From JBKBKN01 sp046294625 (GTDB lineage Bacteria > Bacteroidota > Bacteroidia > M30B66): 23,740 nt of DNA. Location: the NCBI GenBank assembly GCA_046294625.1, contig JBKBKN010000035.1, positions 1 through 23,740 of the forward strand, read 5' to 3'. The notes beneath the pieces are model-generated. The model was not told where the DNA came from, made no database searches, and saw nothing but the letters and a program-made list of their open reading frames with translations. Shown piece by piece: positions 7,196 to 15,900 of this stretch. The translations under genes and the position numbers were made by a program. The stretch's first letter is position 1, and each line of letters starts with the position of its first letter.

Positions 7196-7909
7196 ATGGC
7201 AATCAATGAATTTATCTTCAGACTCGGATTAGCGTTCACACTTGGTGCATTAGTGGGATTGGAACGTCAGTTTCGTCAAAAAAGTGCCGGACTTCGCACC
7301 AATACACTGGTATCAGTGGGTTCTGCAGCATTTGTATTACTCTCTCTTTCTCTTATTGATGGGTCTGAAATGGGAGATCCTTCGCGCGTGGCTGGCCAAG
7401 TTGTTAGTGGTATAGGATTTCTTGGTGCCGGTGTGATTATGCGCACAGGTATGACTGTGCAAGGCTTGAACACAGCCGCTACCATTTGGTGTTCGGCGGC
7501 AGTAGGTACTTTATCCGGTGCGGGATTATGGAAACAATCTATATTAGTTGCCTTAGCCATCTCGGCGGCTCATATATTACTGAGACCTTTAGGAATGAGA
7601 ATCGATAATATGCCTTTTCAAAAAGATGAGACAGGTATACATGAATATCAGCTTCTAATCAAATGTAAGGAGCAAGTAGAAAATCATTTACGCGTGCTGA
7701 TGCTTGAAAGTATTCGTACAGACGAGCATCTTCAATTGAGAGCACTACGCAGTACTGATAATGGCAATCCTGCTTATGCTTACATAGAAGCTACAATTAT
7801 CGCAAATGGTAAACATGATAATGAAATTGAAAAGTTGGCCGGTAAGCTCACTTTGGAATACGGTGTAACTGAGGTACGCTGGGAAATAAACGGAAGGAGT
7901 GAAGTGTAA
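7196..7909 (+). CDS. MgtC/SapB family inner-membrane protein
   Basis: A 237-residue MgtC/SapB protein. The N-terminal membrane domain (1-135) has about four helices and the family motifs GLERQFR (21-27), AGLRTNTLV (31-39), GQVVSGIGFLGAGVIMR (67-83) and GLNTAATIWCSAAVG (90-104). The C-terminal 95 residues are a soluble ACT-like domain. MgtC is known in enteric bacteria and Mycobacterium for growth at low magnesium and for modulating the F-type ATPase, under PhoP control in Salmonella; it is not itself proven to be a transporter. Here it follows a two-component system and lies in the same direction as mgtE, which supports a magnesium role. The start is fixed by the strong AGGAGG. The gene ends close to, but does not overlap, the preferred start of the next one. 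Confidence 0.92.
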   Translation: MAINEFIFRLGLAFTLGALVGLERQFRQKSAGLRTNTLVSVGSAAFVLLSLSLIDGSEMGDPSRVAGQVVSGIGFLGAGVIMRTGMTVQGLNTAATIWCSAAVGTLSGAGLWKQSILVALAISAAHILLRPLGMRIDNMPFQKDETGIHEYQLLIKCKEQVENHLRVLMLESIRTDEHLQLRALRSTDNGNPAYAYIEATIIANGKHDNEIEKLAGKLTLEYGVTEVRWEINGRSEV

Positions 7910-7940
7910 AATCTTGTTGATTCAATTAAAAGAAGAAGCC

Positions 7941-8348
7941 ATGAATGCAAACCACGTTTTAAACGCCAAAATAAAATCGACCGTGCATATTCAAACCATC
8001 TATCGAGCACATCATCTTGCCAACCAATGCGCAGATTTGCTGCTAAGAATTGGCCGCTTTATATCGCTTGAGAAACAATCTGATTCGGTGAGCCTCAAAT
8101 TAATTGAGCAATCCATATTGTTGGCGGAATCAGCATCGCATTTTATCACACAGTGCGATGCTTCGCAGCAACTGGAATGGTGCAGCAGAATCCAAAAAAT
8201 CTGCGTGGAGTCCAATAGCATTTTGGACTTATGCATACGCTGTGGAATGATCAAAAAATTTGATGTTCAAGAATTGAAAGAAACACTCAGTGAACTCATT
8301 GCATTTACTAAAACCATCGAAAGCCAAATCAAATTCAAGCAGTCATAA
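7941..8348 (+). CDS. Small all-helical protein of unknown function
   Basis: A 135-residue protein I do not recognise. It looks fully helical, with no signal peptide or membrane span. The middle has a Cys-rich stretch (CDASQQLEWCSRIQKICVES, then DLCIRCGM). The late pattern with leucines and a helix LKETLSELIAFTKTIESQIK is loosely reminiscent of the four-helix-bundle S23/IVP family, but too weak to assign. The ATG at 7941 follows AAAGAAGAAG. An in-frame GTG at 7899 overlapping the end of mgtC is an alternative, but GGAAGGAG abuts it with no spacing. Its position between mgtC and mgtE, both in the same direction, suggests co-expression and possibly a regulatory or accessory role in cation homeostasis. 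Confidence 0.65.
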   Translation: MNANHVLNAKIKSTVHIQTIYRAHHLANQCADLLLRIGRFISLEKQSDSVSLKLIEQSILLAESASHFITQCDASQQLEWCSRIQKICVESNSILDLCIRCGMIKKFDVQELKETLSELIAFTKTIESQIKFKQS

Positions 8349-8397
8349 GCTATGCAATATTTATATGATCAAGCTCATAATAGCCGGAAATAAATAT

Positions 8398-8418
8398 CAG
8401 GACATTCCATAAGTCCTG
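8398..8418 (+). other. Short hairpin in the mgtE leader
   Basis: CAGGAC (8398-8403) and GTCCTG (8413-8418) form a perfect 6-bp stem with a 9-base loop, 21 bases before the mgtE ATG. It is followed by an A-rich, not T-rich, stretch, so it is not a plus-strand terminator. It could be a leader structure or an mRNA processing site. Confidence 0.35.
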
Positions 8419-8439
8419 CAAAAATAAAATGATATACAC

Positions 8440-9822
8440 ATGAAAAATAAGGATAGCACAATAGATTTGAGTTTGCTTCAACACAATAGGGAAGCATGTG
8501 CAAATATTGTCCAGCTTTTGATGAAAAAGCCTGTGGTTGAAGTAGCTGAGTGGATGATGCAACTTGAGTCCGTTCCCATGCTGGACTTGTTGACTCGATT
8601 TACACCTGAAAAACAGGGATTCATAATGGCTGAGTTTCCACTGAAATTGCAGTTGGACATCTTTCAGAGCTTAAGCAAACGTCGATTTGCCGAAATTTTC
8701 GAGCAGATGCCATCTGATGCACAGGTGGATATTTTCCAACACATGACGCAATCGGAACAAGCCGAACTTTTGCCTTTCCTTAAAAAAGTAGTAAAAGAAC
8801 AAGTCATTAGCCTTAGTGCATATCCACCAGAGACAGCCGGCGGCATTATGAGCACCGATTTTGCCACGGTAAAAGAAAACATGACTTGTGCTGAAGCTAT
8901 CGCCAAAGTTCGCGCTGACGCGCCTTCAAAAAAAACAATCTACTATGTGTATGTGGTAGATGATGACCAAAAACTAATCGGATTCATTACCTTAAAAAAT
9001 CTTATACTCAATCATCCGCAAACCCTAGTAAGCGATTCCATGCACCGCGACTTTGTTTTTGCACGGGTCGACGAAGACCGCGAAAAAGTAGCTGAAAAAA
9101 TCGAAAAATATGATTTAGTTACCATTCCTATTTTAAATCATGCCGGGCAGTTGGTTGGCATAGTTACTCATGACGAAGCCATCGACATTATAAGAGCCGA
9201 GCATACCGAAGATATGGAAAAATTCATGGGAATCGTAAAAGCAAACAAGGAGAGCAACTATGTAGAAACCAATGTATGGAAGCATTTTACTAGGCGGGTA
9301 GTATGGATTGTTTCGCTTGCTGCGGTAGGACTTGTTTCCGGGATAATCATACATAGTTATGAAAACACCCTTTCGAAATTGATGATTTTGGCACTTTATA
9401 TGCCCATGGTAGCCGACACCGGTGGGAATTGTGGCAGCCAGGCAGCTACGGTGGTGGTCAGGGCATTGGCGCTCAATCAAATTTCATTTCGCAAATGGTG
9501 GCAGGTCATTTGGAAAGAAGCCCGCATCTCTCTCTTGCTTTCCGTCTGTCTCGGTGTGATTGCGTTTGTCAAGGTGATGTTTCTCAGTTGGGAAACCGAA
9601 ATTCCCCAGGCCCACAGCCTGAGTAAAATTGCATTGGTTATCTCTATAGCATTGGCACTTCAGACCATTACGGCAACGATTATAGGAGCCGCACTTCCTT
9701 TGTTCGTAAAACGATTTGGTGGCGACCCGGCTGTTGCGGCCAGTCCTGCCATCACCACCGTGGTTGATATAACGGGGTTAATCATCTATTTCAGTCTTGC
9801 TACACTATTTTTCACATTCTAA
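8440..9822 (+). CDS. mgtE: Magnesium transporter MgtE
   Basis: A 460-residue MgtE, a gated inner-membrane Mg2+ channel that imports magnesium and is closed by cytosolic Mg2+. Domain order is canonical: the superhelical MgtE_N domain (about 20-130), the PPETAGGIMSTDF linker (129-141), two CBS domains (about 140-255), the long plug helix and a five-helix membrane domain (about 285-460). Family residues are visible: YMPMVADTGGNCGSQAATVVVR spans 320-341, and ASPAITTVVDITGLIIYF (434-451) carries the pore Asp443. Length is normal. The ATG is preceded by no Shine-Dalgarno. The following barrel gene starts 29 bp after the stop, so the two are very likely co-transcribed. Confidence 0.97.
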   Translation: MKNKDSTIDLSLLQHNREACANIVQLLMKKPVVEVAEWMMQLESVPMLDLLTRFTPEKQGFIMAEFPLKLQLDIFQSLSKRRFAEIFEQMPSDAQVDIFQHMTQSEQAELLPFLKKVVKEQVISLSAYPPETAGGIMSTDFATVKENMTCAEAIAKVRADAPSKKTIYYVYVVDDDQKLIGFITLKNLILNHPQTLVSDSMHRDFVFARVDEDREKVAEKIEKYDLVTIPILNHAGQLVGIVTHDEAIDIIRAEHTEDMEKFMGIVKANKESNYVETNVWKHFTRRVVWIVSLAAVGLVSGIIIHSYENTLSKLMILALYMPMVADTGGNCGSQAATVVVRALALNQISFRKWWQVIWKEARISLLLSVCLGVIAFVKVMFLSWETEIPQAHSLSKIALVISIALALQTITATIIGAALPLFVKRFGGDPAVAASPAITTVVDITGLIIYFSLATLFFTF

Positions 9823-9851
9823 ACATTCAACAATTTCATAAAATTTAAACA

Positions 9852-11300
9852 ATGAGAACAATTGCTATTATTAAAACCCTGGTTATGAGTAGTCTATTGC
9901 ATTTTTTAAATGCACAGACTGATACGCTACCCTTTTTTATTGATCCACAGAAAAGACTTCCCGAATTTGAGTTAGAAGACAAAAAGGAAGGGACATTTAT
10001 CACCGGATTGCCACGGTTTCAATTCGACCCCATTAGAGGATTTGGAGCAGGTGGAAATGTGTTCCTCTTCGTCAACAAAGACCGTAATGACCCATTCTTT
10101 GAATATACACCTTACCGTCATCGCTTAAATGCCGAATTTTTCATCTTTGAAAATGGACGAGTGCGTTATGCATTAAATTATGATTCACCCTACCTTTTCA
10201 ATAGTAAGTGGAGATTGAGAGCAGATGCAGTACTTTGGGAAGACCCCGAAGCGCAATATTGGGGCATAGGGCGCTCTTCGTTAAATAACTTGACATTCAG
10301 GGATAAACGCAGCGGACAGATTCGTACATTTAACAGAGTAAATGACTATGAGCAAAACCTTTCTAAAGCTACCCTAGGCGCAGATGGCAACTTATACACA
10401 GATCTTCATTTTAATAATATCATTCAACGTGAGCAGCTTTATAATATTTTAGTAGAACGTGTGGCATTGGGTGGCAAACTCAGATTCATGTTTGGGTATG
10501 AAGCACTATTTACTGGTTTTGAATCCTATGCTGGTAGGGTGATTAACGATGCCTTTGATCTCGATGGAAACGAAGTATCTGCTATTCATAATCAAACATT
10601 AGTAGATAAAGAGAAACAGGCAGGCGTTTGGGATAGATTTAACCTAGCTGGTTTCATCAACAACAACGATGGCTATTTTTTTACTAGTATGTTAGCAGGA
10701 GCGCTTATTTTCGACACACGAGATTTCGAGCCCGATCCATCGGAAGGAATTTTTCTTGAATATTCTCATGAGTACTCAGCCCCTTGGTTAGCATCAGAAT
10801 TTAATTTTAATAAAATGATGGTGCAAGGGCAATTTATCAAAACGCTGGCGCGCTGGCGGAACAACAAAAGTCGATTAACTTTTGCCGGACTCGGAGCGTT
10901 TGGATACATCTGGGGTCCAAAAATCAATTTTATTGAAATGTGGGATTTATCCAGTCAGGCCGAAGCAGGTGGAATTTTAGTATTGGGAGGAGAGCGTTCT
11001 ATTAGAGGATATCGCGAAGCTCGTTTTCTTGCTCCAACTGTTGCTTTGGTAAACCTTGAACTTCGCACTCGCTTAGTTGATTTCCGTTTGCTGAAGCAAG
11101 ATTTCAATCTTGGGTTTACACCATTTTATGATTTTGGCTCAGTTTGGGATAGTCCTCGACAACTCAGTTTCACAAAATGGCGTGGTGCACCAGGAGCAGG
11201 TGCAAGGCTATCATGGAACCAGAGCACAATTCTTCGGCTCGATTTTGCAGCTAGTCGTGAAGGAAGTCAGACATTTTTCGGGTTTAGTCATATTTTTTAA
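9852..11300 (+). CDS. DUF5982/BamA-TamA-like outer-membrane beta-barrel protein, copy 1
   Basis: A 482-residue outer-membrane protein. Residues 1-21 are a signal peptide (ending FLNAQ). Next comes a conserved LPEFELEDKKEGTFITGLPR segment typical of DUF5982, then a long barrel rich in alternating aromatic strands. The Omp85-type features are IFDTRDFEPDPSEGIFLEYS (286-305), the IRGY loop motif (384-387, in GGERSIRGYREARF) that corresponds to VRGF of BamA, and a C-terminal phenylalanine (GFSHIF), the usual barrel assembly signal. There are no POTRA domains. It lies 29 bp after mgtE and is followed by a close paralogue. The family has no firm function; surface-antigen or lipid/ion handling are possible. 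A link to magnesium uptake is inferred from gene order only. Confidence 0.88.
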   Translation: MRTIAIIKTLVMSSLLHFLNAQTDTLPFFIDPQKRLPEFELEDKKEGTFITGLPRFQFDPIRGFGAGGNVFLFVNKDRNDPFFEYTPYRHRLNAEFFIFENGRVRYALNYDSPYLFNSKWRLRADAVLWEDPEAQYWGIGRSSLNNLTFRDKRSGQIRTFNRVNDYEQNLSKATLGADGNLYTDLHFNNIIQREQLYNILVERVALGGKLRFMFGYEALFTGFESYAGRVINDAFDLDGNEVSAIHNQTLVDKEKQAGVWDRFNLAGFINNNDGYFFTSMLAGALIFDTRDFEPDPSEGIFLEYSHEYSAPWLASEFNFNKMMVQGQFIKTLARWRNNKSRLTFAGLGAFGYIWGPKINFIEMWDLSSQAEAGGILVLGGERSIRGYREARFLAPTVALVNLELRTRLVDFRLLKQDFNLGFTPFYDFGSVWDSPRQLSFTKWRGAPGAGARLSWNQSTILRLDFAASREGSQTFFGFSHIF

Positions 11301-11405
11301 AATTCAACAATATAATTAGTGAAACATTTTCAAATAAAAAGTTAATTCACTGTAAAATAGTTATTAACTTAATTTCATCGGAATTCTATACCATATACAT
11401 ACTTA

Positions 11406-11413
11406 TAAATTTG
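11406..11413 (+). promoter_or_regulatory. Candidate -7 element (TAAATTTG) for barrel copy 2
   Basis: TAnnTTTG match whose expected transcription start falls near base 11420. It overlaps the left arm of the hairpin at 11407-11447. If it is used, the ATG at 11418 would lie at the very 5' end of the mRNA and translation would have to begin further in. Confidence 0.35.
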
Positions 11414-11447
11414 CCGCATGACAATTAATTCATCTTGCGGCAAATTT
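11407..11447. other. 12-bp perfect inverted repeat spanning the start of barrel copy 2
   Basis: AAATTTGCCGCA (11407-11418) and TGCGGCAAATTT (11436-11447) are exact reverse complements separated by 17 bases, followed by TTTTTG when the last arm Ts are counted. On the plus strand this looks like an intrinsic terminator or attenuator between the two barrel genes; it could also be an operator overlapping the -7 element. It covers the ATG at 11418. Confidence 0.6.
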
Positions 11448-12896
11448 TTGCCTTTCGTCAAATTCAAGTTGATTTTTAGCTTGTTTTTCACATCAAACTT
11501 TTTCGGTCTAAATGCACAGGATACACTTCCATTCTACATCGATCCGAAGAAAAAGCTTCCGGAGTTTGAGCTGGAAGACAAAAAGGAAGGTACATTCATT
11601 ACGGGTGTGCCACGCTTCGAGTTCGATCCTATTCGAGGCTTTGGTGCAGGAGGAAATGCCTTTATTTTCTTCAACAAAGACAAGCGCGACCCTTTTTTCG
11701 AATACACCGCTTATCGTCATCGGATTAATGCGGAGTTCTTTATTTTCGAAAATGGGCGTATTCGCTATGCGATTAACTATGACGCGCCTTATATTTTCAA
11801 TTCTCAATGGCGACTCCGTATGGATTTGGTGCATAGCGAAGATCCCAATGCACAATATTGGGGAATAGGTAAGAATGCATCCCGGACATTGCGGTTTAGA
11901 GATAAGCGAACAGGAATTGTTCGCGATTTTCGCACAGTCAGGGAGTATGAACAGAATCTGAAGTTGGCTGAATTAGGTCCGGATGGATTGTATTACAATG
12001 ATTATCACTTCAATAATATGATTCAGCGCGACCGGCTGTATAATATTCTTGGAGAAAGGGTAATGCTAGGTGGAAAGCTACGATTGATGTTTGGCTATGA
12101 AATGCTTTTTACTTCATTTGAATCTTATTTTGGTAAACCGGCTGAAGAAGCCGTAAATCTTAACGGAGAAGAGGTTACGGCAATCAACAATATCACCAAA
12201 GTGGATATTCAACAAGCAGATGGAACTTTTGAGCGGTTCAATTTGGCAGGTTTCAATAATGGATCAGACTACAGTTTTACCAGTATGTTAGCCTGGGCGC
12301 TCATTTACGATACCCGCGATTTTGAGCCCGATCCATCCAATGGGGTGTTTTTGCAGTATTCGCATGAATACTCACCCGATTGGCTATTCTCCGATTTTAA
12401 TTTCAACAAATTGATGCTTCAGGGGCAATATATCAAAACACTGAAGCGTTGGAATAATAATAAAAGTCGGATAACCTTTGCCGGTCTCGCCGCCATCGGA
12501 CACATCTTTGGTTCAAGAATCAATTTTATTGAAATGTTTGATTTGTCGAGTCAGGCTGAGGCAGGTGGTATTTTAGTGCTAGGTGGGGCTCGTTCCGTGA
12601 GAGGGTTTCGCGAAGCGCGTTTTCTTGCGCCCACTGCCGGATTGGTCAATCTGGAGCTCCGCAGCCGATTAGTAGATTTCAAATTATTAAATCAGCATTT
12701 CAATCTTGGACTTACTCCATTTTATGATTTTGGAGCTGTGTGGGATAGTCCACGTGAAATCAACTTTGATGGCTGGGTAGGAGCACCAGGTCTTGGAGGG
12801 CGCATTGCATGGAATCAATCCACGATTCTTCGCTTAGACTATGGTCGAAGCAGAGAAGGAGGGCAGTTCTTCTTCAGTTTTGGCCATATTTTCTGA
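11418..12896 (+). CDS. DUF5982/BamA-TamA-like outer-membrane beta-barrel protein, copy 2
   Basis: A 492-residue paralogue of the preceding gene, alignable over nearly its whole length with few gaps and, by eye, about two thirds identical. It has the same FELEDKKEGTFITG segment, the DTRDFEPDPSNGVF strand (298-311), the Omp85 motif VRGF (394-397) and the C-terminal FSFGHIF. The start is doubtful. The ATG at 11418 lies inside a perfect inverted repeat and next to a -7-like element. The in-frame TTG at 11448 would give MPFVKFKLIFSLFFTSNFFG, a textbook signal peptide before LNAQ. The 117-bp spacer with its own promoter-like and terminator-like signals suggests that the copies can be expressed differently. 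The function is unknown, as for copy 1. Confidence 0.87.
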   Translation: MTINSSCGKFLPFVKFKLIFSLFFTSNFFGLNAQDTLPFYIDPKKKLPEFELEDKKEGTFITGVPRFEFDPIRGFGAGGNAFIFFNKDKRDPFFEYTAYRHRINAEFFIFENGRIRYAINYDAPYIFNSQWRLRMDLVHSEDPNAQYWGIGKNASRTLRFRDKRTGIVRDFRTVREYEQNLKLAELGPDGLYYNDYHFNNMIQRDRLYNILGERVMLGGKLRLMFGYEMLFTSFESYFGKPAEEAVNLNGEEVTAINNITKVDIQQADGTFERFNLAGFNNGSDYSFTSMLAWALIYDTRDFEPDPSNGVFLQYSHEYSPDWLFSDFNFNKLMLQGQYIKTLKRWNNNKSRITFAGLAAIGHIFGSRINFIEMFDLSSQAEAGGILVLGGARSVRGFREARFLAPTAGLVNLELRSRLVDFKLLNQHFNLGLTPFYDFGAVWDSPREINFDGWVGAPGLGGRIAWNQSTILRLDYGRSREGGQFFFSFGHIF

Positions 12897-12905
12897 TGAT
12901 GAGAC

Positions 12906-12919
12906 CAAGCGCAAGCTTG
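12906..12919. terminator. Small hairpin between convergent genes (weak)
   Basis: CAAGC-GCAA-GCTTG forms a 5-bp stem with a GNRA-type tetraloop in the 46-bp gap between convergent barrel copy 2 and the surface protein gene. There is no T-tract directly after it on either strand, so its function as a terminator is a guess from position. Confidence 0.25.
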
Positions 12920-12942
12920 TGGCTAATTGAAAAACTTCCTTA

Positions 12943-15900
12943 TCAGTCTTTTATTAACTTAATAAATCCGGTACGCTTGAAGGTTTCGCAGGCAGTTTCT
13001 ACATTCAGACGATACACATAAATTCCGTCCTGCACGGGAGCACCCTTGTAGCTACCATCCCAGCCATCTTCCATTTTATTGAAGCTATAGATGAGTTCGC
13101 CCCAACGGTTGAAAATCTGCATGAGAAATTTCGGATTGCCGTCGGTGTAAATTTTAAAAACAGGATTCAAGCCGTCGCCATTCGGGCTAAAGGCATTAGG
13201 CACAAAAACAGGTAGATTCTCCTGAACATTTAGCTTGATGGTATTGGAATTAATGGATTGTCCGCAACCATTCAACTGAACTCTGATTTGCAATTCATCT
13301 ATTTCGGTGCTGATGTTGCTGATGAGCAGACTCGCTGCATTCACCCCGGTGAAAACATCATTATTGTTTAAATCCACATAACCTTGACCGGGAATAAGCT
13401 GCTGCCATTGATAGGTTGTACCAAACCCCGATGCCTGCACAAAGACTACCGCTTCAGAACCGGTACAAATGTCTAAGTTTTCGGGTTGTGTTAAAATTAC
13501 AGGAGGGGTATTGATGATTAAATTGACAACCTGCGTGGTGGCATCGGGAGCGCATGTTCCGCTCACTATACATCTGATAGGGAACAGGCTGCCGCTACCA
13601 TTGGGCAGACTGCTAATTTGCAGCGTATTGCTTGTGGAGCCTGTTACGCCATTTCCATCTTGCAAATCCACAAAACCATTGCCGAAATTGACTTGCCATT
13701 GAAAAGTAAGTGCATGATCGGCAACAGTAATAAATATTGCTGTTTCGCCTTCGCAAATGGTTGCCGGAAGCGGTTGTGTGGTGATTATCGGAGCAAAACC
13801 AAGGCTAATTTGCGCGCTTTCTGATACCACTTCAACACCGCAGGCTTCAGTCACTACTCTGAAATAAAAATTGTTTAATGCGGCTGTCACCGGATTAATC
13901 GTAAGCGTAGCCGTGTTTACGCCATTGAAACCATTGCCATTGCTTAGGTTATTGAAATTTAACCCATCTGATGATGATTGCCACTGATAGGTCACATTAC
14001 TGTTAACTAACGAAACCTGAAACTGAATTTGTTCGCCCACACAAGCAGCGATATCTTCTGGTTGGGTAACAAATTGCGGAACTTCATTGAGAATGATTTG
14101 AACCGTGTTGCTTTGCACATTTTGCTGGCAATTGTTCACTGCATCGCAGTAGAAACTTAAGCCTTGTGCATTGAACACTCCGGTATTGAGATTTAGTTGG
14201 CTGCTCTGTTCGCCGCTCACTCCGGCTTGGGCTTGCAGCGGGACGAAATTCACGCCATCACTGCTTACAAACCATTGATAGCCTGTGGCTACCGGTTGGG
14301 TAACGAAGGTGAACGTCACATTTTCTCCAGGACATACATTGGCATTCTGTGGATGCTGCGATACTTGCAAACCATCAGTAACTGTAAGTGTGACAACTTG
14401 TGTGAAGAGATCGCCATCACAATCACCGCCAATCAGGCATCGAAACTGATGATTATTCATGGCTCCGGTCACCGGATTGATGGTGAGTGTGCCTGTATTC
14501 GCACCTGAATAGGCGCCTCCATTAGTAATGTTGTTAAAATTGGCTCCGCCATTGGTACTCAGCTGCCATTGAAAACTTCCCTGTCCTTGAATCTGGGTGC
14601 TAAAGCTTACTTGTTGATTCGAACAAGCATTTTGGTTGATGGGCTGCAACGTAATTTCCACCTGATCGCCGGGTAGGAATGTAGCTACTTGAGAATTAAC
14701 AGGCGTGTTGCAACCTGTCACAATGCAGCGATATAAATTGCCGACCAAAGAAGGTGCAGCAGGGTTAATGGTTAGTGTTGCTGTATTTACGCCGGAGTAG
14801 GGAGGGGTATTGGTCAGATTGGTATAAGTGCCGCCACCATTAGTGCTAACTTGCCATTGAAATGTATTGCTATTGCCGCTTGCTTGCACACTAAAGTTGA
14901 TAGATTGATTACAAGCTGCTGCATTTTGCGGTTGCTGAGTGATGTTGGGCAGGTCTTGCACAGTGAGCGTTGCCACAGAACTGTTGAGCGGTGTGGCGCA
15001 TGAACCAGACACTACACAACGAAACTGATGGCCATTCATTGCTGCTGTGACCGGATTCACTGTCATTGCGGCTGCGGTTACATTGCTATAAGGAGCCGTG
15101 TTGGTAAGATTGGTGAAATTTGCTCCGCCATCAGTACTGATTTGCCATTGATAATTCAATCCTGCTACGGCATTACCTACCGAAAAACTTGCCGATTGGC
15201 CGGCACAAACTTCTTGATTTTGGGGTGTACCTATTTGAAGTTGAGATAGCTGTGTGATGGTTACGGTGATTCGCGCATCTGCAGGACGTTGAAAATATTC
15301 CACAACCAAATTGGTTTCTCCCGAAAGGCATATTCCTGATGGAAATGCAGTATTAGTAGTTCTGAAACTGGCGCTATATTCTTGTTCGATAAAGCTGGTT
15401 AATAGCCATGTGGTGCCTCCATCAACGCTTAATCGGATGCCATCGTCTCCTGCAATATCGATGCGGTAAAGTCCCGGAGCAAAATTTTCTCTTCTCAACC
15501 AGCGCATGCTAAAATTAGTGGTTAGGGTATTGCCGCAGCCTATGCTCGTGCCATCATTCCAATTTCCGGGTACCCATCCTTGTGCGCCAAAATTCACATC
15601 AAAGCTTAAGCTATTTCTAATTATGTGCCCTCTATAATTGTTTGGGTTGAAAAAATCTTGCTGATTGACAATAGCGGGTGTGTTTAACAAACCGCCTACC
15701 GTTGGAGTCCATGTAAACACATGTGCAAACCATTGATTGATCCCAAATGTATTGGCAGCAATTGGCGGCAATGGAGAAACAAATGGGGTAACGGTTATTC
15801 TGTTATTTCCTCCACATTGAAACAAGTCAGGCGATTGATAACCATTCGATGAACGCATGCGAATAGTATATTGATTGCCAGGGGCAGTGCCTTGAGGAAT

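Noticed and set aside
7899..7941. GTG at 7899 as the start of the small gene after mgtC, giving a coupled overlap.
   Set aside because: GGAAGGAG directly abuts the GTG with no spacing, and the added 14 residues look like read-through spacer; the ATG at 7941 is preferred, though not proven.
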